NCBI GenBank assembly: GCA_964525485.1
Contig: CAZGHH010000030.1
Coordinates: 1 to 10,759, forward strand
Source: DAONBD01 sp964525485
Lineage (GTDB): Bacteria > Patescibacteriota > Gracilibacteria > UBA1369 > LOWO2-01-FULL-3
Direction: 5' to 3'
DNA length: 10,759 nt
In this document: positions 6,501 through 10,759 of the stretch, in pieces
Layout: each line of letters begins with the position of its first letter
How positions within the stretch are numbered: position 1 is the stretch's first letter
Translations under genes and position numbers: made by a program
The notes under the pieces: model-generated
Told to the model about the DNA's origin: nothing
The model's database searches: none
What the model saw: only the letters and a program-made list of their open reading frames with translations

Positions 6501-8029
6501 ACTCCTGTTGCATACTTACTTGATTCTTTTGATTTAATACTGACTGTTGCCCTATATGTACCAGGATCTTTATATATACAATAATTATTAAATGATCCTG
6601 TCGTAACGTCTGCTAATACTGTTTCTCCTCTTTTACGACAATCATCTGGCATCGCGACCGTTGATCCGTTCGCTGTTGTATCATTTCCTTTCAAATCCCA
6701 TGTGATTTGAGCTGGATCTATTGATTTCCCTGATGGATCTTTTGAATTCAAAACATTAAATTTTACAATTAATGGCGCTGATCCTTCTACGACATCAGCT
6801 ACTAATTTTGTCTCTACAAATTTGATAGCTTTCAAAGCTTCAACTAATTCGTCTTCCGCCTTAATCAATTTAACCAATGATTCATTTGCTTTACTCATAC
6901 TCATATCAGGATATGCGATTGTTGTAATATTGTTTTTAAGTTCTACAACCAGTTTACCGAGTTTATCGTATGTGTTTTTGATATCTGTTCCGCTAAATAT
7001 TTCCAAAGCAAATACATCATCATAAACTTTTTTGAGCACACAAACGTGGTCTCCTAGTACTCCAGCTGGCCTATCTTCGGATGAAGAACATGCTACATCT
7101 TTCAGAGATTCCGTGACTTTGAAATTATCAGGATCTACGAAGCTTTTCGTGACATTAGTCGTTATGGTTGTCGCACTTTTTATAGTTTCATTTCTTAGAG
7201 TGTCTTTTTTGTATTCATTTTTTTCGTCTTGATCAGCAACGGTTTGTATTCCGTATATTTTTTGATCTATCGCAAGAAGACTCTTGCTGATATCTCCGCT
7301 TGCAGTCGCAAAATTCACAGCTTCGTATTTCAACTCTCTCAACCTAGATTTTACCGAACTTAAATATTGAAGTTTTAATGTCTTTGTAAAATCATCATCT
7401 TTTATTGGAACGATTTTTTCGGTGTCTGAATTAATACCCTGCAACAAACCTGCTGAGCTATATAACCCTCTGTATCCTTCTAGTAAATCTTGCGCTGAAT
7501 TTATTAATTCTTCGGTTGGAGCATTGAATCCATTTACATAATACCCCTGCCCTTCTCCATACACATCCTCGCCTCCACTGAACGCTCCGGTCAAAACCGT
7601 ATTCACTATTGCATACGATCCCAAAATTATAATTATTCCTATAATAGTATATGTAATAATTTTTTTTGATTTATCCGCTTTTTCGCTTTCACCTGCCGCA
7701 GTGATATATAAAAATCCTGCATATATTATCAATAGTACCGCTATGAATCCCAAAAATGATAATGCCCAGTTCACTATCTTCTGCGCAAATTCTCTGACAT
7801 TCTTCGACTGAGTAATAGCGGGGTCGTATCCTGCGGGGTCCAGAGATATCAATTTACCCGTGTATTGTGTAAAAGATATGTCTTCGGTCGGACATTTAAT
7901 AATTCCTTTTGACCAGCCTGAACACCAGTCCTCCGCCGCATAAACAGTGTTGTCTACGGTTAAAATATTACCGAGTAAAACAGCTGTTAATAAGCCTAAA
8001 CCTACTATTATTTTTTTAATCATATTCAT
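3590..8029 (-). CDS. Giant surface protein: pilin-like module fused to about nine to ten PKD domains
   Basis: This encodes 1479 residues. A signal peptide (1-32, ending VYAA) precedes a two-helix VirB2/TrbC-like module: helices at about 85-110 and 124-149 joined by ITAAGESEKADKSKKI. A helical, partly charged region (170-405) follows. Then come PKD-type domains with cores near WDLKG (444), KWDFGDGS (581), YLWDLK (667), FEWNIKG (768), INFGDGN (877), YFWDFGDKD (981), a degenerate one at YRWWYYD (1078), YIWDFEGDG (1188) and YSWDFDTS (1283), then a Pro/Thr/Gly linker (1350-1375) and a degenerate C-terminal domain. An EF-hand-like loop DTNGDGNPANEE lies at 1424-1435 and DTDGDGKKDND at 1297-1307. 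Six cysteines form three close pairs. Topology predicts the PKD chain outside. ATG 8029 is used; ATG 8023 is an alternative. Third gene of the operon, with a possible own promoter. Confidence 0.88.
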   Translation of the reverse strand: MNMIKKIIVGLGLLTAVLLGNILTVDNTVYAAEDWCSGWSKGIIKCPTEDISFTQYTGKLISLDPAGYDPAITQSKNVREFAQKIVNWALSFLGFIAVLLIIYAGFLYITAAGESEKADKSKKIITYTIIGIIIILGSYAIVNTVLTGAFSGGEDVYGEGQGYYVNGFNAPTEELINSAQDLLEGYRGLYSSAGLLQGINSDTEKIVPIKDDDFTKTLKLQYLSSVKSRLRELKYEAVNFATASGDISKSLLAIDQKIYGIQTVADQDEKNEYKKDTLRNETIKSATTITTNVTKSFVDPDNFKVTESLKDVACSSSEDRPAGVLGDHVCVLKKVYDDVFALEIFSGTDIKNTYDKLGKLVVELKNNITTIAYPDMSMSKANESLVKLIKAEDELVEALKAIKFVETKLVADVVEGSAPLIVKFNVLNSKDPSGKSIDPAQITWDLKGNDTTANGSTVAMPDDCRKRGETVLADVTTGSFNNYCIYKDPGTYRATVSIKSKESSKYATGVSAVDIKVYPPKVMVNLDAKVGGTVYNLSKFDTTGFLQSSTDVISITKDEGKSGIDFTAEGAVNAQEIVSHKWDFGDGSVKEEAAVPKNHPYDTEGTYTVIYEATAIDGNIYRKIFTIYVGSPAARIDIRPGLEAKVNDTLTFDSSRSTSDAGRIVSYLWDLKLKTTGSETGTSLLNEGVNKEKLINYTFKEPGTYTISLTIKDSIGKSSTATKDIVIESQPPVAAFTYSIPSTNQPSKVYLDASDSYDPDGKFEDLRFEWNIKGKGDADDEDNIEFLDVSAIDETSQSNIAPKILFKKIGEYDIELKVYAEGETPQKIGTQKQTIKIENVLDIEWAKDQETTEALNDAGEATVTFSFNSENGQAYEINFGDGNSETGEVKNRDTSIEHIYKVAGKYDTKVTVYDADDNSNQIKKKIFIGGNDKPIAKILAYVNGEEVEDAGDGMIISRADQVTFDASGSKNKDGTARNLKYFWDFGDKDTSSKKTVYHNYAELSPKNTGYYKVKLKVVDTNNEDLFDETDIKVRVNSLNPQFTSIQVLPRAGSKLVTPLYVNANAYGVSDKDGKVTQYRWWYYDIRKPDDVLGIQLTEIPTATLIVGTNGAEGEEKTYGFGLEITDNENNKFSSEFIEGMKMPTVTAKNGANALPAAKFTVDRTKVFAGEPINFTSNSTDPDGSIVKYIWDFEGDGFFNNDPTSLSSMQKTYTKKNLNGIKVRLKVIDDKYGESISEAVTIYIDSNALAPKAAFTAEVSGGKTVQFTNNSTADSSVGVEIASYSWDFDTSSQYNTSDTDGDGKKDNDVNSTLADPVFTYDEYGVYQVKLTVTDSHGNESFVTNSVTLSPPAETTQPAGTLTGTPGSLGTAPGQTPLKAVMVTKPLPGADGLVKMPGTSGIVAFDFSKSTGDISYYVFDKNIYFDTNGDGNPANEEDFKTYLAGEWTTNFDKSWGKTVVRLTVYDINGNKDSTVQEITFQ

Positions 8030-8051
8030 GGATGAGGGATTTCATTTTGTA

Positions 8052-8079
8052 ATTATATAATCTTATTTGTTTTTTTCAA
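8052..8079 (-). promoter_or_regulatory. Possible internal promoter for the giant PKD gene
   Basis: In the 63-nt gap between the second and third operon genes, minus strand TTGAAA (8079-8074), a 16-nt spacer and TATAAT (8057-8052) match the sigma70 consensus well. The predicted start falls at about 8045. That coincides with the ATG of a 9-codon ORF (8045-8016, MKSLIHEYD) that overlaps the main start out of frame. No terminator is seen upstream, so the gene may be transcribed both from the operon promoter and from here. Confidence 0.5.
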
Positions 8080-8092
8080 AAACTTTTGTGTT

Positions 8093-9094
8093 TTATTTCA
8101 AATCTTCGTTTGCTGTCGGAAGCCTTTCTTCTTCAGAATATTCCGTATCTTCTTTGAATGTAATTAATGTATTTGTTATCGCGTAAGCTCCAAACGCCAG
8201 TATTATTCCGATAATTGCACCGGTAATAAGTTTTTTAACTTTATCTTGTGTTTGTTCTTCTCCTCCTGCAACGACATACAGATATCCTGAATAAAGTAAT
8301 ACGACAAATGCTATCAATGCTATAAATCCTGATACGAAATTTGTTAGCATTACAATAATATTTTTTGCAACTTCTGTTGAAGGCAGAGAACTTCCGTCTT
8401 CCGGGAATGCAAACCCTTTTATAAGCAATTCCGACAATCCGACAACTATTAATCCTCCTAACGCAACACCAACATTTTTCAAACTCTTTTTTCTTGATTC
8501 TTCCTCTCCTCCCGCGACTATTATTTTTATTCCATTAATAACTATTACCAGTACCGCTATGGCGCCAAGTCCCAATTGAACAAACCCTATGAGGCCTCTG
8601 ATTTGTTCCACTCCCGCACTCGCCATTATTTCCACTTCTCCTTCGTCTTCAAGTACCGCTCCTTCAGTACCAAAAAATACTTTCGTAACCAAAACATCCG
8701 CGAGCTGTATAACTATTAGCCCAAGTATCGTAAGCATTAATCCTTTTTTAATTTTTCCTACGGATTCTTCATTGCTTCCTACAAATATCAACTTCGATCC
8801 GAGATATATTATCATCACAACCGCTACCGTACTCATCGCCAATTTAACGAGATCGAATGTAAAAAACGCCACACTTCCTATTCTCCCGACACCTTCTCCT
8901 GTTGCGTCATATCTCATGGAATCCGGGTGCTGCGTAATTTGAAATGGATTTAGTCCGGTTTTTCCTCCCACTTCATTAATTTGGTTCAACAATGATCCTC
9001 CGTCCGCAAAAGCTGTTCCGCTCAATGCCATTAATGTCAGGGCGAGATTGATGAGAAGAATTATCAGTATGAAATTTTTTATTATTTTTTTCAT
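8093..9094 (-). CDS. Triple-module pilin-like membrane protein (second operon gene)
   Basis: This encodes 333 residues: a signal peptide (1-30, ending TAFA before DGG), then three tandem copies of a two-helix module of the T4SS-pilin/VirB2-TrbC type. Module loops are VGSNEESVGKIKKG (105-118), VAGGEEESRKKS (193-204) and VAGGEEQTQDKVKK (275-288), each flanked by about 25 hydrophobic residues on both sides. The third is the most canonical and ends AYAITNTLI. The C-terminal tail (314-333) is acidic. A usual family member has one module in about 100 residues, so this is a threefold tandem. The N-terminus and inter-module linkers should be outside and the charged loops in the cytoplasm. It starts 8 nt after the preceding gene and lacks a Shine-Dalgarno sequence (TTAAAAGA precedes ATG). 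No cysteines are seen. Role: structural membrane component or pilin precursor (inference). Confidence 0.85.
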   Translation of the reverse strand: MKKIIKNFILIILLINLALTLMALSGTAFADGGSLLNQINEVGGKTGLNPFQITQHPDSMRYDATGEGVGRIGSVAFFTFDLVKLAMSTVAVVMIIYLGSKLIFVGSNEESVGKIKKGLMLTILGLIVIQLADVLVTKVFFGTEGAVLEDEGEVEIMASAGVEQIRGLIGFVQLGLGAIAVLVIVINGIKIIVAGGEEESRKKSLKNVGVALGGLIVVGLSELLIKGFAFPEDGSSLPSTEVAKNIIVMLTNFVSGFIALIAFVVLLYSGYLYVVAGGEEQTQDKVKKLITGAIIGIILAFGAYAITNTLITFKEDTEYSEEERLPTANEDLK

Positions 9095-9102
9095 TCTTTT
9101 AA

Positions 9103-10125
9103 TTATTGAGTTAATTGTTCAGTTGACTGCAGAGATCCTGAGATTATAGTGCTCACTAAAGCGAATGCTCCGTAAATCACTACCAATCCCAAAACTCCTG
9201 CAATTAACAATCTCTTTGCTTTGTTCATCTTTTCTTCTTCACCACCGGCTGTTAAATATAATATTCCGGCAATTATTATCACAAGGACTAAAACCGGTCC
9301 AACAAACGAAACTATAAAATTTGTAATTCCCACTATTTCGCCGATTCCGGCTGTGAGATCCGTTTGCGGAAGCACTCCGCTCCCTATTGCCGAGTATGTA
9401 CTTTTTTCAACTTTGTAGAATACGTTGGTAATGAAAGTGTTTGCAACAGTCATCAAAATCAATCCTCCAACTGCCGCAAAAATACCGTTTCTCGCTTTTT
9501 TAATATTTTCTTCTTCACCGCCCCCTGTCACTAATTTAACTCCATTGATTACAACCATTCCGACGGCCAGTGAACCTATCATGTATTTTACGAACATTAT
9601 CACGAGTTCAACCTGTGTATCAAAAATATCAATTCTTTTTACGATTTGAGTGGCATCTCCTATAATTCCTCCATTCGAATTAATTTTGTCACTAAATGTG
9701 CTTTGTCCGTCATTAAAGAATCCGACGACCCTGCCTAAATCATGAGATAGACTCACTATCGCAAAAGCAACCAATGCATACAACAGTCCGTTAGTTGATT
9801 TTTTGACGGTTTCCTCATTTCCGGATCCAATAACCAGTCTCACTCCCATAAAAATAATTATTCCTATCGCTATAATCGAGATTAAAATCTTCGCATAACG
9901 AAGACCTGTTTCTATCACTTGTACTATAATATCTTGACCTGTCGCGTTCATATCGGGGGTCGGAACTCCTCCGTATTTTGAACCGTCCGGCAAAGTCAAA
10001 GGGCTATCCGCCAATGCTATTCCGACTCCGATTCCTCCTGTCAACATGACTAATTTTATCGATCCGAGAATCACTCCTGTGAGTAGAACAGCCTGTCCCA
10101 AAAATTTTAATATTTGTTTGAACAT
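9103..10125 (-). CDS. Triple-module pilin-like membrane protein (first operon gene)
   Basis: This encodes 340 residues. A long signal peptide ends at about residue 39 (IALA before DSP). Three two-helix pilin-like modules follow with loops VIGSGNEETVKKS (98-110), VTGGGEEENIKK (199-210) and LTAGGEEEKMNKAKR (291-305). The second helix of module three ends YGAFALVSTII. The linkers between modules (about 137-170 and 237-262) are polar and should lie outside the membrane. The architecture matches the next gene almost exactly, so the two are probably old duplicates, but they are far from identical in sequence. It is the first gene of the operon, with an extended -10 promoter upstream. The start is ATG preceded by AATTAAAAAA, again without a Shine-Dalgarno. 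Likely a component of the same surface apparatus; a heteromeric pair with its neighbour is plausible but unproven. Confidence 0.85.
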   Translation of the reverse strand: MFKQILKFLGQAVLLTGVILGSIKLVMLTGGIGVGIALADSPLTLPDGSKYGGVPTPDMNATGQDIIVQVIETGLRYAKILISIIAIGIIIFMGVRLVIGSGNEETVKKSTNGLLYALVAFAIVSLSHDLGRVVGFFNDGQSTFSDKINSNGGIIGDATQIVKRIDIFDTQVELVIMFVKYMIGSLAVGMVVINGVKLVTGGGEEENIKKARNGIFAAVGGLILMTVANTFITNVFYKVEKSTYSAIGSGVLPQTDLTAGIGEIVGITNFIVSFVGPVLVLVIIIAGILYLTAGGEEEKMNKAKRLLIAGVLGLVVIYGAFALVSTIISGSLQSTEQLTQ

Positions 10126-10183
10126 TTTTTTAATTTGATTTTAGTTTTCTTTCAACTTGCTTTTTGCACATTTAAATCTGTTT

Positions 10184-10212
10184 ATTATATCATTTTTTGC
10201 TTCCTGAGTAAA
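10184..10212 (-). promoter_or_regulatory. Promoter of the four-gene pilin/PKD operon
   Basis: Minus strand TTTACT (10212-10207), 17-nt spacer, then TATAAT (10189-10184) preceded by TGA, an extended -10. The expected start is near 10178, leaving a leader of about 52 nt before the ATG at 10125. The -35 is weak (four of six), but the -10 is perfect. Confidence 0.65.
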
Positions 10213-10221
10213 GTCATTAAC

Positions 10222-10250
10222 TTGCAATTCAACTGAGCCGTATGTATAAT
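10222..10250 (+). promoter_or_regulatory. Promoter of secE-nusG
   Basis: TTGCAA (10222-10227), a 17-nt spacer and a perfect TATAAT (10245-10250). Transcription would start near 10257 and give a leader of about 93 nt before secE. The leader contains GGAGG at 10281-10285, too far from the ATG to serve as a ribosome binding site. It also has short pairing segments (TCGG/CCGA and GCTTT/AAAGC) that could form a weak hairpin. It is divergent from the operon promoter, with no overlap of the core elements. Confidence 0.7.
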
Positions 10251-10311
10251 CACATTGCTCTTGGAAGGTCTCGGCTTTTTGGAGGTACCGAAATTTTCAA
10301 AGCATTACAAA

Positions 10312-10351
10312 TTTTATAAGTATTAAACTATTTTTATAAGTATTAAACTAT
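10312..10351. repeat. Perfect 20-bp tandem duplication at the secE start
   Basis: 10312-10331 and 10332-10351 are identical 20-bp units (TTTTATAAGTATTAAACTAT). The second copy supplies the first two bases of the secE ATG; in the first copy the same position reads ATT. Thus the whole A/T-rich translation start region is doubled. Confidence 0.95.
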
Positions 10352-10589
10352 GTCTGATATAAAAGAACTCGCAAAAAACAATAAATTTACAAACTATCTT
10401 AGAGATAGCTGGCACGAATTGACAAAAGTCACTTGGCCTACAAAAAATCAAGCTGTGAGATTGACAATTATAGTGCTTGGCGTGTGTTTCGCATTCGCCG
10501 CTATTCTCACTCTCATAGATTTTATTTTTGGAGAGGGCCACAGTTATTTACTTCAGTGGGCATTTAATTCCGCTAATTCGGCTCAATAA
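10350..10589 (+). CDS. secE: Preprotein translocase subunit SecE
   Basis: This encodes 79 residues, the length of a short single-helix SecE. SecE clamps SecY in the SecYEG channel and is essential for protein export. The conserved amphipathic segment YLRDSWHELTKVTWPTKNQA (16-35) with the family motif VTWPT is followed by one membrane helix (about 38-60) and a short tail. The N-terminus is cytoplasmic. Downstream, after 34 nt of A/T-only sequence, comes nusG, the usual gene order in bacteria. Translation starts at the end of a 20-bp tandem duplication, without a Shine-Dalgarno. The export machinery it belongs to would handle the signal-peptide-bearing pilin/PKD proteins encoded divergently. 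Confidence 0.96.
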   Translation: MSDIKELAKNNKFTNYLRDSWHELTKVTWPTKNQAVRLTIIVLGVCFAFAAILTLIDFIFGEGHSYLLQWAFNSANSAQ

Positions 10590-10623
10590 TTTTAAGTTTT
10601 TTAAATTTTAAATACTTTTAAAT

Positions 10624-10759
10624 ATGGCAAAACAAATTGAAGGAACAGGGCGAGATTGGTACGTGATTCACACATATAGTGGATACGAGGATGCTGTGAA
10701 AGAGGCTTTGATGCAAAGAATCGAATCACTTGGAATGCAAGATATGATTTTCGATGTTG
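10624..10759 (+). CDS. nusG: Transcription elongation/antitermination factor NusG (5' part)
   Basis: The first 45 codons of NusG, running off the window. The N-terminal NGN domain binds the RNA polymerase clamp and promotes elongation and Rho or ribosome coupling. It is recognised by DWYVIHTYSGYEDAVKEALM (11-30), the first strand and helix of the NGN fold, followed by the helix IESLGMQD. It is co-directional with secE after a 34-nt gap and has no promoter or terminator of its own between them. The ATG is preceded by TTTTAAAT rather than a Shine-Dalgarno. The start is consistent with a short N-terminal extension (residues 1-10) before the conserved Trp. Confidence 0.96.
   Translation, partial: MAKQIEGTGRDWYVIHTYSGYEDAVKEALMQRIESLGMQDMIFDV

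Noticed and set aside
8589..8942. Plus-strand ORFs inside the minus-strand operon (for example 8589-8942 and 3152-3556)
   Set aside because: They are antisense shadows of well-supported membrane and PKD proteins, with Ser/Thr/Pro-rich low-complexity translations and no recognisable domains.
1435..10125. Recoded TGA (Gly) as in Gracilibacteria/Absconditabacteria
   Set aside because: About 9 kb of coding sequence has no in-frame TGA, so the standard bacterial code explains everything seen.

Overview
The window looks like a low-G+C bacterial chromosome, most likely a member of the Candidate Phyla Radiation (Patescibacteria). The reasons are the multi-copy two-helix 'T4SS pilin'-type proteins next to giant PKD-repeat surface proteins, the AT-rich start regions with no Shine-Dalgarno sequence, and strong TTGa-17-TGnTATAAT promoters. 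The lineage is an inference, as no rRNA is present. All genes read through with TGA as a stop, and every complete gene ends in TAA or TAG, so there is no sign of the TGA recoding known from Gracilibacteria/Absconditabacteria.

Layout. (1) 1-80: start of an unrecognised Lys/Pro-rich protein on the minus strand, with a near-consensus promoter. (2) 284-979, plus: a NYN/LabA-type PIN-like nuclease, possibly preceded by a 23-codon leader ORF that overlaps its start. (3) 980-1434: no confident protein gene. It holds a candidate ~75-nt minus-strand small RNA with its own promoter and terminator, a perfect 8-bp inverted repeat, and a 100-N scaffold gap flanked by two identical 55-bp sequences. (4) 10125 down to 1435, minus: a four-gene operon. 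The first two proteins each carry three tandem two-helix pilin-like modules behind a signal peptide. The third is a 1479-residue protein with one such module, a helical region and about nine or ten PKD-type domains. The fourth is a 710-residue protein with three membrane helices and six PKD domains. (5) 10126-10349: divergent promoter region. (6) 10350 to the end, plus: secE and the 5' part of nusG.

How it fits together. The four minus-strand proteins all appear to be exported or membrane-embedded and together build a cell-surface structure. The pilin-like modules would sit in the membrane with acidic/basic GGEEE..K loops inside, and the PKD chains would project outward as rigid stalks. Seven clear modules, plus perhaps a diverged eighth, in four adjacent genes is the most distinctive thing here. 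This may be a surface appendage or adhesion/secretion machine not described by a standard gene name. Its function is inferred only from architecture. The divergent secE-nusG genes are housekeeping (protein export and transcription elongation).
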